NCBI GenBank assembly: GCA_009703465.1
Contig: WLGC01000059.1
Coordinates: 1-5,515 of the forward strand
From: Actinomycetota bacterium
GTDB lineage: Bacteria > Actinomycetota > Actinomycetes > Actinomycetales > Microbacteriaceae
DNA: 5,515 nt
Direction of reading: 5' to 3'
In this document: in pieces, positions 1 to 5,515 of the stretch
Position numbering within the stretch: the first letter of the stretch is position 1
How the letters are laid out: the number at the start of each line of letters is the position of its first letter
Made by a program: the position numbers and the translations under genes
The notes under the pieces: generated by a model
The model's input: only the letters and a program-made list of their open reading frames with translations
Database searches by the model: none
What the model was told of the DNA's origin: nothing

Positions 1-653
1 ACAATCTTGCCAAGTCGAATCACGGTAATTCGGTCTGCAACTTCTTGAACCTCACGAAGCTTGTGAGTGATGAAAACAATTGCTTTACCCTCGGCGCGCA
101 ACTGCTTCATGATTTCCATGAGCTCGTCTGTTTCCTGCGGAGTAAGCACTGCTGTTGGTTCATCAAAAACCAAAACTTGAGCGTCGCTAATAAGCGCTTT
201 GATAATTTCAACTCGCTGTTGAACACCAACTGGCAGATCACCAACTATGGCATCTGGATTTACTTCAAATCCAAAGCGGTCTGAAAGTTCTTTTACTTGG
301 GCACGGGCAGCTTTTAGATCAAGCACCCCACCGGCTTTAGTTGGCTCATGGCCCAGAATGACATTTTCGGCAACAGTGAAAACTGGAATCAACATAAAGT
401 GCTGGTGCACCATGCCAATGCCAGCGGCCATGGCATCTCCGGGACCTGAAAACTTCACAACCTTGTCATCAAGAAGAATGTCTCCACCGTCTGCTTGATA
501 AAGACCGTATAGAACATTCATCAAGGTTGATTTGCCGGCACCATTTTCACCCAGCAAACAGTGAATCTGGCCGGGCTCAACAATTAGGTTTACGTTGTCG
601 TTGGCGGTCATGGCGCCAAAGCGCTTTGTGATTCCGCGCAGTTCCAGCTTCAT
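1..653 (-). CDS. ABC transporter ATP-binding protein, sugar/nucleoside type (partial, N-terminal 217 residues)
   Basis: This gene encodes the cytoplasmic ATPase that powers uptake of a nucleoside-like substrate, probably the one bound by the neighbouring BMP lipoprotein. The reading frame is open from ATG at 653 to the left edge, with no stop. Visible motifs are Walker A GENGAGKST (residues 35-43), the Q-loop Gln84 in VHQHF, the signature LPVGVQQRVEI (140-150), Walker B VLVFDEP (160-166) and the switch His197 in ITHKL. The LPVGVQQ form instead of LSGGQ is typical of the RbsA/MglA/NupO group, whose members are about 500 residues with two tandem ATPase domains, so only the first domain is in the window. 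An AGGGA sequence lies 8 bases before the ATG. The gene follows bmp on the same strand after 126 bases that hold a terminator and a candidate promoter. Family assignment is secure; the substrate is inferred from the neighbour. Confidence 0.93.
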   Translation of the reverse strand, partial: MKLELRGITKRFGAMTANDNVNLIVEPGQIHCLLGENGAGKSTLMNVLYGLYQADGGDILLDDKVVKFSGPGDAMAAGIGMVHQHFMLIPVFTVAENVILGHEPTKAGGVLDLKAARAQVKELSDRFGFEVNPDAIVGDLPVGVQQRVEIIKALISDAQVLVFDEPTAVLTPQETDELMEIMKQLRAEGKAIVFITHKLREVQEVADRITVIRLGKI

Positions 654-702
654 TGCTATTTCCCTGTTTTTATAAAAGGCCCGGTTGGGGCGTCATAACT
701 TA

Positions 703-708
703 AGTCTA
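703..708 (-). promoter_or_regulatory. Candidate -10 element TAGACT for the ABC ATPase gene
   Basis: TAGACT on the minus strand ends 49 bases before the ATG at 653 and lies downstream of the bmp terminator, so it could give the ATPase gene its own transcription start. It matches 4 of 6 positions of TATAAT and fits the actinobacterial TANNNT pattern. No convincing -35 box is visible at the usual spacing. The same hexamer occurs upstream of bmp and sdhC. Inference only. Confidence 0.4.
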
Positions 709-732
709 ACTTGCACCAAGACTGGCTAAAGC

Positions 733-769
733 AAAAAAGTTGGGGGCCGATTTCTCGACCCCCAACTTT
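733..769 (-). terminator. Rho-independent terminator downstream of the BMP lipoprotein gene
   Basis: Read on the minus strand, AAAGTTGGGGG (769-759) pairs perfectly with CCCCCAACTTT (746-736), an 11-base-pair stem. The stem can extend past one mismatch by three more pairs (757-755 with 750-748) to leave a four-base loop (754-751). It runs directly into six T residues (738-733). It starts 11 bases after the bmp stop codon. The T-tract lies on the minus-strand side only, so it should act on bmp transcription and not in the opposite direction. It separates bmp from the downstream ATPase gene. Confidence 0.92.
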
Positions 770-779
770 CTAACTATTT

Positions 780-1859
780 TTAGTATGAAGACTTCACGTC
801 TAGTGAGCCTGAAACGATTTCAGCTTCTAGAGCTGCAACCTCATCGGCAATACCAGCAGGCCACATAACTTCGTGTGCTGGTGAGATGCCAACACCCTTG
901 TTTGCAAGAGTACCTACGTAGATTGCCTCGCCACCTTCGAAGGTGCCCTCAAGGCTTGCCTTGATGGTCTCGAAGATTGCAACGCTCATGTTCTTCTGAA
1001 TTGAGGTCAGGATTAGTGACTTGAACTCGTCAAACTTTGGAGCCTTGTACCAGTCGGTGTCTACACCGATAACGTATACGCCTTCAGCTTCTAGAGCTGC
1101 CTGACCTGATCCGGCACCAACTGGGCCAGCAACAGGAAGGATAACGTCAGCACCCTGCTTGATGAAGTTAGCTGAAACAGTCTTACCCTTAGCAACGTCT
1201 GAGAAGTCACCGGTCATGGTCCACTTTGACTGATCGTCACCCTTGGCACCAAGAACTTCTACCTTGGTTCCCTTTACAGAGTTGTGGTGAGCAACACCCT
1301 GCTTGAAGCCATCCATGAAGATGGTTACAGATGGGAATGCCATTCCACCAAAGGTTGCAACTTTGCCAGTCTTTGAAGTAGCAGCTGCAACGTAACCTGC
1401 AAGGAATGCAGCCTCAGCGGTGTCAAACAAAAGTGGCTTTACGTTTGGAACATACTTTGGGCTGAAGTCTGCGTTGCTTAGAGCGGTGTCAACAGGAGCA
1501 AAGTTAATTGTTGGGTTAGCAGCTGATGCAACGTCAGTTGCTGCAGCTAGAGCGAAACCAACAGGAACGATAATGTTGCAACCTTCGGCAACCATTGCGT
1601 CAACGTTTGGCTGGTAGTCGGTACCTGACTCTGACTCAACTTCAGCGGTCTGTACGCCAAGAACTGTCTTAGCTTCCAATAGACCGTTGTAGGCCTCTTC
1701 GTTGAATGAACCGTCATCAAAACCACCCTCATCTGAAACGATGCAGGCCTTGTAGTCAACTGGTGCTGCGGTTGGCTCAGCTGGAGCTGATGCACAACCG
1801 GCAAGGGTTAGGGTTGCAACAGATGCAAGCGCTAAACCTTTAAGAATGTTTTTGTTCAA
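780..1859 (-). CDS. BMP/PnrA-family substrate-binding lipoprotein of an ABC transporter (probably nucleoside uptake)
   Basis: This 359-residue extracytoplasmic solute-binding lipoprotein should capture a nucleoside or related ligand and deliver it to an ABC permease. The N-terminus has Lys3 and Lys7, a hydrophobic stretch (8-20) and the lipobox LAGC, so Cys22 should be cleaved and lipidated. A short Ala/Pro linker follows. BMP-family landmarks are SDEGGFDDGSFNEEA (42-56), GKVATFGGM (165-173), GADVILPVAG (236-245) and VIGVDTDWY (263-271). Cys39 and Cys94 are the only other cysteines I noticed and might form a disulfide. The start is TTG at 1859: the codon just upstream in frame is TAA, and AGGAGG sits 7 bases before the TTG. 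The gene ends with its own terminator, and the same-strand ATPase gene follows. The family is clear; a nucleoside ligand is family knowledge (PnrA, BmpA), not seen in the sequence. Confidence 0.95.
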   Translation of the reverse strand: MNKNILKGLALASVATLTLAGCASAPAEPTAAPVDYKACIVSDEGGFDDGSFNEEAYNGLLEAKTVLGVQTAEVESESGTDYQPNVDAMVAEGCNIIVPVGFALAAATDVASAANPTINFAPVDTALSNADFSPKYVPNVKPLLFDTAEAAFLAGYVAAATSKTGKVATFGGMAFPSVTIFMDGFKQGVAHHNSVKGTKVEVLGAKGDDQSKWTMTGDFSDVAKGKTVSANFIKQGADVILPVAGPVGAGSGQAALEAEGVYVIGVDTDWYKAPKFDEFKSLILTSIQKNMSVAIFETIKASLEGTFEGGEAIYVGTLANKGVGISPAHEVMWPAGIADEVAALEAEIVSGSLDVKSSY

Positions 1860-1866
1860 TTAGATT

Positions 1867-1872
1867 CCTCCT
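1867..1872 (-). promoter_or_regulatory. Shine-Dalgarno site fixing the TTG start of the BMP lipoprotein gene
   Basis: AGGAGG on the minus strand lies 7 bases before the TTG at 1859. With an in-frame TAA immediately before the TTG, no longer reading frame is possible, so the TTG start is well supported. The site is partly enclosed in a small hairpin: ATTCC (1877-1873) can pair with GGAAT (1868-1864) around the loop AGGA. Confidence 0.85.
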
Positions 1873-1880
1873 GGAATACA

Positions 1881-1899
1881 AGGGATGTCTCTCATCCCT
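1881..1899 (-). promoter_or_regulatory. Hairpin in the 5' leader of the BMP lipoprotein gene
   Basis: AGGGATG and CATCCCT form a perfect 7-base-pair stem around a five-base loop, 8 bases upstream of the AGGAGG. If transcription starts just after the TAGACT at 1912-1917, this hairpin lies near the 5' end of the mRNA, where it could stabilise the transcript or act in translational control. No T-tract follows, so it is not a terminator. I do not recognise a known riboswitch class. Confidence 0.4.
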
Positions 1900-1911
1900 C
1901 GCTACCGCAAC

Positions 1912-1917
1912 AGTCTA
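1912..1917 (-). promoter_or_regulatory. Candidate -10 element TAGACT for the BMP lipoprotein gene
   Basis: TAGACT on the minus strand ends 52 bases before the TTG start at 1859 and fits the TANNNT pattern. A transcript starting about 7 bases further on would have a leader of roughly 45 bases containing the hairpin at 1881-1899 and the AGGAGG. No clear -35 box is visible. Its identity with the hexamer upstream of the ATPase gene and sdhC raises confidence moderately. Confidence 0.42.
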
Positions 1918-1993
1918 TCTATTTGCCTAAGGCCTCCGAGACGAAACCCGCTTAGTTATCCAAAAATTTACCAATTCGAGATGCGTTTTGAAA

Positions 1994-2017
1994 CAAAACT
2001 AAAAAGCTGGCGCTTTC
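1994..2017 (-). terminator. Weak possible terminator after the mannose-1-phosphate guanylyltransferase gene
   Basis: On the minus strand, AAAGC (2016-2012) pairs with GCTTT (2007-2003) around the loop GCCA, with one possible extra G-U pair. The stem runs into a T-rich stretch. It begins 25 bases after the stop codon at 2042. The stem is short and contains only two G-C pairs, so termination would be inefficient at best, and read-through into bmp is possible. Confidence 0.25.
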
Positions 2018-2041
2018 AATTTATCTGGTCGAGGAATTGAC

Positions 2042-3160
2042 CTATAGAACTTCGGAGTGGCCGGTGGCCTTGAGCGCATCCACCAAACTTTTTACTCTTT
2101 GTGCATGCTCTTTTGTCGTTACCAACAATGCATCTGGCGTATCCACCACAATGATGTCTTCAACACCGATGAGAGCAATCAGTCGATCGGTATCGGAAAT
2201 CAAAATCCCACTTGAACTATCAGCTAGAACTTTAGCGTTGCCAAGAACGGCCAGGTTTCCCTTCCGGCCCTGAGATTGCAATTCTGCAATAGCGGCAAAG
2301 TCGCCCACATCGTGCCAGGAGAAACTAGCTGGAATAACTGCCACCAAACCAGCGGCGGCGGCTGGCTCAGCAACCGAGTAATCAATGGCGACTTTCTTTA
2401 GTCCCGGCCAAATCTTTTCGATGCTGGCTTTTCGATCATCGGTGTCCCAGGCTTTGGCCAATTCCATAATCGCTGCGTGTAGCTCAGGCTCTGATTTTGA
2501 AAGCTGATCCAGCAGCAGGGCTGCCGGAGCGATAAACATTCCGGCATTCCATAGGTAGTGACCGGAGTCAACGTACTTTCTAGCTTTTGTAATGTTTGGC
2601 TTTTCAACAAATTTGGCAACACTTCTGGCCTCAGGGGCGCCAGCGATTTCAAGTTCCTCGCCTGCCTTTATATAGCCAAATCCAACCGAAGGCTCAGTCG
2701 GCTCAATTCCAATGGTGACTATCTTTCCGGTGGCAGCAACCAGCACGGCCTGCTTCACCGTCTTTTGAAATTGCTCGTCCTCGGTGATTACGTGATCAGC
2801 GGCAAATGAGCCGATAATCACATCTGGCTCGCGGTTTACCAGGATTGCTGCGGCGAGCGCGATGGCTGCTGTTGAATCCTTCGGAGAAAGCTCAAGTACT
2901 AGGTTTTCGATAGATAAGTCTTCGATTTGCTCCATCACTGCTGATTTATGCACTTTTCCGGTGACCACAAGTATTCGATCTTTGCCAGCGATTGGAACAA
3001 GTCGGTCCCAGGTGTCCTGCAGCAGAGTCTGGCCAGAGCCAGTTAGATCATGAAGAAATTTTGGAGCGGAGGCTCGAGACAGTGGCCAAAGGCGACTGCC
3101 GATTCCGCCGGCGGGAATGATGCTGAAGAATCGATCCATTGGATCTCTATGAGAAGTCAT
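2042..3160 (-). CDS. manC: Mannose-1-phosphate guanylyltransferase (GDP-mannose pyrophosphorylase)
   Basis: This cytoplasmic enzyme makes GDP-mannose and diphosphate from mannose-1-phosphate and GTP, supplying mannose for glycolipids, glycoproteins and cell-surface polysaccharides. The 372-residue protein shows the nucleotidyltransferase signature GGIGSRLWPLSR (18-29) and PKF (33-35), ELSPKDSTAAI (90-100), the metal-binding region FAADH (119-123), GFGY (160-163), FVEKP (184-188), WNAGMF (204-209), IDYSVAE (259-265) and FSWHDVGD (280-287). It lacks the C-terminal phosphomannose isomerase domain of the roughly 470-residue bifunctional enzymes, so it should be monofunctional. The ATG at 3160 gives the longest frame but has only a poorly spaced AGAAG before it. 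ATG at 3139 (Met8), directly before the conserved DRFFSIIPAGG, is a credible alternative with a weak AGAGA upstream. The gene is divergent from sdhC; bmp follows on the same strand after 182 bases. Confidence 0.94.
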   Translation of the reverse strand: MTSHRDPMDRFFSIIPAGGIGSRLWPLSRASAPKFLHDLTGSGQTLLQDTWDRLVPIAGKDRILVVTGKVHKSAVMEQIEDLSIENLVLELSPKDSTAAIALAAAILVNREPDVIIGSFAADHVITEDEQFQKTVKQAVLVAATGKIVTIGIEPTEPSVGFGYIKAGEELEIAGAPEARSVAKFVEKPNITKARKYVDSGHYLWNAGMFIAPAALLLDQLSKSEPELHAAIMELAKAWDTDDRKASIEKIWPGLKKVAIDYSVAEPAAAAGLVAVIPASFSWHDVGDFAAIAELQSQGRKGNLAVLGNAKVLADSSSGILISDTDRLIALIGVEDIIVVDTPDALLVTTKEHAQRVKSLVDALKATGHSEVL

Positions 3161-3221
3161 AACTTCTTGAAATCTTAGCCCAACCGGGCTTATGAGGAAT
3201 AGATAGCTGGTTTTGCTGGCT

Positions 3222-3227
3222 TAGACT
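3222..3227 (+). promoter_or_regulatory. Candidate -10 element TAGACT for the sdh operon
   Basis: TAGACT ends 41 bases before the GTG start of sdhC and would give a leader of about 35 bases carrying the GGAGG. It matches the hexamer upstream of bmp and the ATPase gene. There is no good -35 box. TTGCTG/AATAAA (3213-3240) is a competing assignment. Confidence 0.4.
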
Positions 3228-3256
3228 TAGAAGCAATAAATGTCGTTGTAATACAT

Positions 3257-3261
3257 GGAGG
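3257..3261 (+). promoter_or_regulatory. Shine-Dalgarno site fixing the GTG start of sdhC
   Basis: GGAGG lies 7 bases before the GTG at 3269. The nearby ATG at 3255 is out of frame and overlaps this site, so GTG is the best-supported start. Confidence 0.85.
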
Positions 3262-3268
3262 TTTTACC

Positions 3269-3643
3269 GTGCCATCACTGCCAGCCGGCACCCTTTACCG
3301 CGGAAAAGTGGGCATGTGGTCCTGGGTTCTGCACCGAATCACCGGTGTGGCCATATTCTTCTTCCTCTTAGTTCACGTTTTAGACACTGCCTTGGTTCGT
3401 CTAAGCCCTGAGGCCTATAACGCGGTAATCAATACCTATAAGACACCTCTTATTGGTGTTGCTGAGCTAGGGCTAGTTGCCGCAGTTCTGTATCACTCAA
3501 TGAACGGTGTTCGAATCGTTCTGATTGACTTTTGGCGCAAGGGTGTCAAGTACCAGAACATTATGTTCTGGATCGTGGTTTCAATTGCCTTTATCGTCTT
3601 TGCCATCTTCACCCCTCGTCACCTATCACACGTATTCGGCTAA
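3269..3643 (+). CDS. sdhC: Succinate dehydrogenase cytochrome b subunit (SdhC)
   Basis: SdhC is one of two membrane anchors of succinate dehydrogenase (complex II). With SdhD it holds haem b and the quinone site, passing electrons from the SdhAB head to quinone. The 124-residue protein has the family signature WSWVLHRITG (17-26), which contributes to the quinone site. Three membrane segments fall at about 22-43, 62-86 and 97-114. HSMNGVRIVLIDF (76-88) carries His76, the expected axial haem ligand. The gene begins with GTG at 3269, set by GGAGG 7 bases upstream. It is first in the operon, and sdhD starts 14 bases after its stop. Length and motifs fit the family with no sign of damage. Confidence 0.94.
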   Translation: MPSLPAGTLYRGKVGMWSWVLHRITGVAIFFFLLVHVLDTALVRLSPEAYNAVINTYKTPLIGVAELGLVAAVLYHSMNGVRIVLIDFWRKGVKYQNIMFWIVVSIAFIVFAIFTPRHLSHVFG

Positions 3644-3657
3644 GAAAAGGAGAGCAA

Positions 3658-4104
3658 ATGTCTGTAGTTATTGAGCAACCTCGCTCCCCGCGCAGTCGAA
3701 ACGGTGCCAACTGGGAAAAGTATGGCTGGATTTTCATGCGCGCCTCTGGCGTCATCCTTATCTTCTTGGTGCTCGGTCACCTATTTGTAAACCTTTACCT
3801 CGGTGAAGGCATTAAGGCAATTGACTTTGCCTTTGTTGGTGGCAAGTGGTCTGATCCATTCTGGAAAGTTTGGGATCTGGCCATGCTTTGGCTAGCCATG
3901 ATTCACGGCACCAATGGAATGCGCACAATCGTCAATGACTACGCAACCAAAGAAACAATTCGCAAAGCTTTGGTTACATCTCTATGGGGTGTCTGTGCAG
4001 TACTAATTACTTTGGGCACTCTGGTTGTTTTCACTTTTGATCCATGCCCAGCCGGTGCACTACCTGAACTACTGCCGTCATTCTGTCCAGTAAACGCTTC
4101 GTAA
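3658..4104 (+). CDS. sdhD: Succinate dehydrogenase hydrophobic membrane anchor subunit (SdhD)
   Basis: SdhD is the second membrane anchor of complex II, pairing with SdhC around haem b at the quinone-reducing site. The 148-residue protein has a charged N-terminal tail, then FMRASG (26-31) and three membrane segments at about 29-48, 70-92 and 105-127. HGTNGMRTIVNDY (83-95) provides His83, the likely second haem ligand; its Asp94-Tyr95 pair resembles residues used for quinone binding in other SdhD proteins. The start is ATG at 3658, with AGGAG 5 bases upstream. The frame stays open upstream to 3532, but that part overlaps sdhC in another frame and encodes no plausible protein. The short tail after helix 3 carries Cys130 and Cys143, on the outer face by the predicted topology. 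sdhA follows after 32 bases with no terminator, so the genes are co-transcribed. Confidence 0.92.
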   Translation: MSVVIEQPRSPRSRNGANWEKYGWIFMRASGVILIFLVLGHLFVNLYLGEGIKAIDFAFVGGKWSDPFWKVWDLAMLWLAMIHGTNGMRTIVNDYATKETIRKALVTSLWGVCAVLITLGTLVVFTFDPCPAGALPELLPSFCPVNAS

Positions 4105-4124
4105 TTTAAATTCGCCATCAACGC

Positions 4125-4129
4125 AGGAG
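4125..4129 (+). promoter_or_regulatory. Shine-Dalgarno site fixing the TTG start of sdhA
   Basis: AGGAG lies 7 bases before the TTG at 4137. The preceding in-frame codon is TGA, so the frame cannot start earlier. The next candidate, GTG at 4158, has no comparable site. Confidence 0.82.
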
Positions 4130-4136
4130 TTATTGA

Positions 4137-5515
4137 TTGTCAAACGCTAAACCTAAAGTGCACCACTACGAATACGACGTTGTAATCGTTGGTGCCGGTG
4201 GCGCTGGCATGCGCGCGGCAATTGAATCAGGCCCGCATGTAAAAACCGCTGTGATTTCAAAACTTTTTCCAACTCGCTCGCACACCGGAGCTGCCCAAGG
4301 TGGAATGGCTGCAGCACTTGGAAACGTTGAGGAAGATTCTTGGGAGTGGCACACCTTTGACACCGTAAAAGGTGGCGACTACCTAGTTGATCAAGATGCT
4401 GCTGAAATTTTGGCTAAAGAATCTGTTGAAGCAGTTATTGATCTAGAAAACATGGGTTTGCCATTCAATAGAACTCCAGATGGAAAAATTGACCAGCGTC
4501 GCTTTGGTGGTCACACCCGCGACCACGGAAAAGCTCCGGTTCGCCGTTCCTGCTACTCAGCTGACCGCACCGGTCACATGATTTTGCAAACTCTTTACCA
4601 GAACTGCGTAAAGCTAGGAATTGAGTTTTACAACGAGTTCTACGTGCTTGATCTAATCATGACCAAGGTTGACGGCGAAGAACGCCCATCAGCAGTTGTG
4701 GCCTACGAGCTAGCAACCGGTGAGCTACACATCTTCCAGGGCAAGAGCATTGTTTTTGCTACCGGTGGCTTCGGCAAGATTTTCAAGACCACATCAAACG
4801 CTCACACTCTTACTGGTGATGGCGTTGGCATTATCTGGCGTAAGGGTCTGCCGCTTGAGGACATGGAGTTCTACCAGTTCCACCCAACTGGCCTTGCCGG
4901 TCTTGGCATTTTGCTTTCCGAGGCAGCCCGCGGTGAAGGTGGAATTCTAAGAAACTCCTCTGGCGAGCGCTTTATGGAGCGCTATGCACCAACTATTAAA
5001 GACTTAGCCCCGCGTGACATGGTTGCTCGTGCTATGGCCAATGAGGTACGCGAAGGGCGCGGAGCAGGTCCAAACAAGGACTACGTACTTCTTGATCTAA
5101 CTCACCTACCACCAGAAGTTATTGACGAGAAGCTGCCGGATATTACTGAGTTTGCTCGCACCTACCTAGGTGTTGAGCCATACACCGAGCCAGTTCCGGT
5201 ATTCCCAACCGCGCACTATGCAATGGGTGGAATTCCAACGAATGTTCTAGCCGAGGTGCTTCGCGATAACGACACCGTGGTACCTGGTCTCTATGCTGCC
5301 GGCGAATGCGCCTGCGTATCAGTGCACGGAGCAAACCGTCTTGGTACTAATTCACTGCTTGACATCAACGTATTTGGAAAGCGCGCAGGAATTGCAGCTG
5401 CTAAGTATGCAAAAACTGCCAGCCACGTTCCAGTTCCAGCGAACGCAGCCGATGAGGTTATTTCAATTATTGAAAAGGTTCGCAATTCAAAGGGCAGCGA
5501 AAAAGTTGCCGTTCT
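4137..5515 (+). CDS. sdhA: Succinate dehydrogenase flavoprotein subunit (SdhA), partial at the C-terminus
   Basis: SdhA oxidises succinate to fumarate at a covalently bound FAD on the cytoplasmic face of the membrane and passes electrons to the iron-sulfur subunit. The window holds 459 codons of a family that usually runs to about 580-600 residues. Key elements are the FAD-binding motif GAGGAG (19-24), SHTGAAQGG with His49 as the expected flavin-attachment histidine, FHPTG (248-252) including His249, APRDMVARAM with the active-site arginine region (293-298), PTAHYAMGG with His360, and HGANRLGTNSLLD with Arg401. All catalytic residues expected in this part are present. The start is TTG at 4137, supported by AGGAG 7 bases upstream and an in-frame TGA directly before it. 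The frame is open to the right edge; sdhB would be expected next, giving the C-D-A-B order common in actinobacteria. Confidence 0.96.
   Translation, partial: MSNAKPKVHHYEYDVVIVGAGGAGMRAAIESGPHVKTAVISKLFPTRSHTGAAQGGMAAALGNVEEDSWEWHTFDTVKGGDYLVDQDAAEILAKESVEAVIDLENMGLPFNRTPDGKIDQRRFGGHTRDHGKAPVRRSCYSADRTGHMILQTLYQNCVKLGIEFYNEFYVLDLIMTKVDGEERPSAVVAYELATGELHIFQGKSIVFATGGFGKIFKTTSNAHTLTGDGVGIIWRKGLPLEDMEFYQFHPTGLAGLGILLSEAARGEGGILRNSSGERFMERYAPTIKDLAPRDMVARAMANEVREGRGAGPNKDYVLLDLTHLPPEVIDEKLPDITEFARTYLGVEPYTEPVPVFPTAHYAMGGIPTNVLAEVLRDNDTVVPGLYAAGECACVSVHGANRLGTNSLLDINVFGKRAGIAAAKYAKTASHVPVPANAADEVISIIEKVRNSKGSEKVAV

Larger units (their letters stand above)
3161..3268. promoter_or_regulatory. Divergent control region between manC and the sdh operon
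   Basis: These 108 bases must hold the promoters for manC (leftward) and sdhCDA (rightward). On the plus strand it contains TAGACT (3222-3227), inside a tandem CTTAGA repeat (3220-3231), and an alternative TTGCTG (3213-3218) to AATAAA (3235-3240) pair at 16 bases. On the minus strand, TAAGAT at 3175-3170 is a possible manC -10. AGCCC and GGGCT (3177-3190) form a 5-base-pair GC-rich inverted repeat close to manC. No known operator is recognised. Confidence 0.5.

Noticed and set aside
45..498. Plus-strand open frames opposite the ABC ATPase gene.
   Set aside because: The minus strand carries every ABC ATPase motif in order through this stretch; the plus-strand frames are antisense shadows.
1547..1804. 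Second minus-strand frame inside bmp.
   Set aside because: It is a shifted reading of bmp without its own initiation signals or recognisable protein features.
1927..1955. CTAAG...CTTAG inverted repeat upstream of bmp.
   Set aside because: Only five pairs around an 18-base or longer interval; lies upstream of the likely transcription start and has no other support.
1985..1999. Perfect small palindrome GTTTTG-AAA-CAAAAC between manC and bmp.
   Set aside because: Mostly A-T pairs with a three-base loop and no following T-tract; too weak to call as a terminator or operator.
679..3189. The 11-mer GCCCGGTTGGG occurs at 679-689 (plus) and 3189-3179 (minus), both upstream of minus-strand genes.
   Set aside because: The copies are in opposite orientation relative to their genes, and a shared 11-mer is expected several times by chance in a window this size.
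3532..3657. Open frame extending sdhD upstream into sdhC.
   Set aside because: It overlaps sdhC in another frame, has no membrane-anchor character, and AGGAG plus ATG at 3658 give a much better start.
5143..5485. Two overlapping minus-strand open frames inside sdhA.
   Set aside because: They lie antisense to strongly conserved SdhA coding sequence, have Arg-rich or low-complexity composition and lack convincing ribosome-binding sites.

Overview
The window carries five protein-coding genes, two of them cut by the window edges, and no RNA gene, mobile element or CRISPR array that I can support. Everything looks like bacterial housekeeping DNA. The sdhC-sdhD-sdhA order, a BMP-family lipoprotein with a sugar/nucleoside-type ABC ATPase next to a stand-alone GDP-mannose pyrophosphorylase, non-ATG starts with strong Shine-Dalgarno sequences, and a roughly balanced G+C content together suggest an actinobacterium. 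My best guess is a low-GC freshwater Microbacteriaceae (Rhodoluna/Aquiluna-like). That placement is inference from protein style and gene order, not a database result.

Minus strand, right to left. A monofunctional mannose-1-phosphate guanylyltransferase (2042-3160) comes first. After a 182-base gap follows a BMP-family nucleoside-binding lipoprotein (780-1859), which ends in a strong intrinsic terminator (733-769). Next is the N-terminal half of the partner ABC ATPase (653 to the left edge). The permease genes expected of such a transporter would lie beyond the left edge.

Plus strand. From the divergent 108-base region at 3161-3268, a succinate dehydrogenase operon reads rightward: sdhC (3269-3643), sdhD (3658-4104) and sdhA (4137 to the right edge, lacking its C-terminal part). 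sdhB is expected just outside. SdhC and SdhD form the haem-b membrane anchor and SdhA is the covalent-FAD catalytic subunit, so the operon links the TCA cycle to the quinone pool.

Regulation. The hexamer TAGACT fits the loose actinobacterial -10 pattern TANNNT. By eye it occurs exactly three times in the window. Each copy is upstream of a gene (bmp, ABC ATPase, sdhC), in the gene's orientation and 41-52 bases before its start codon. The bmp leader also shows two small adjacent hairpins, one of which takes in part of the Shine-Dalgarno sequence. I see no evidence of a previously undescribed system; the interest is in these regulatory details.
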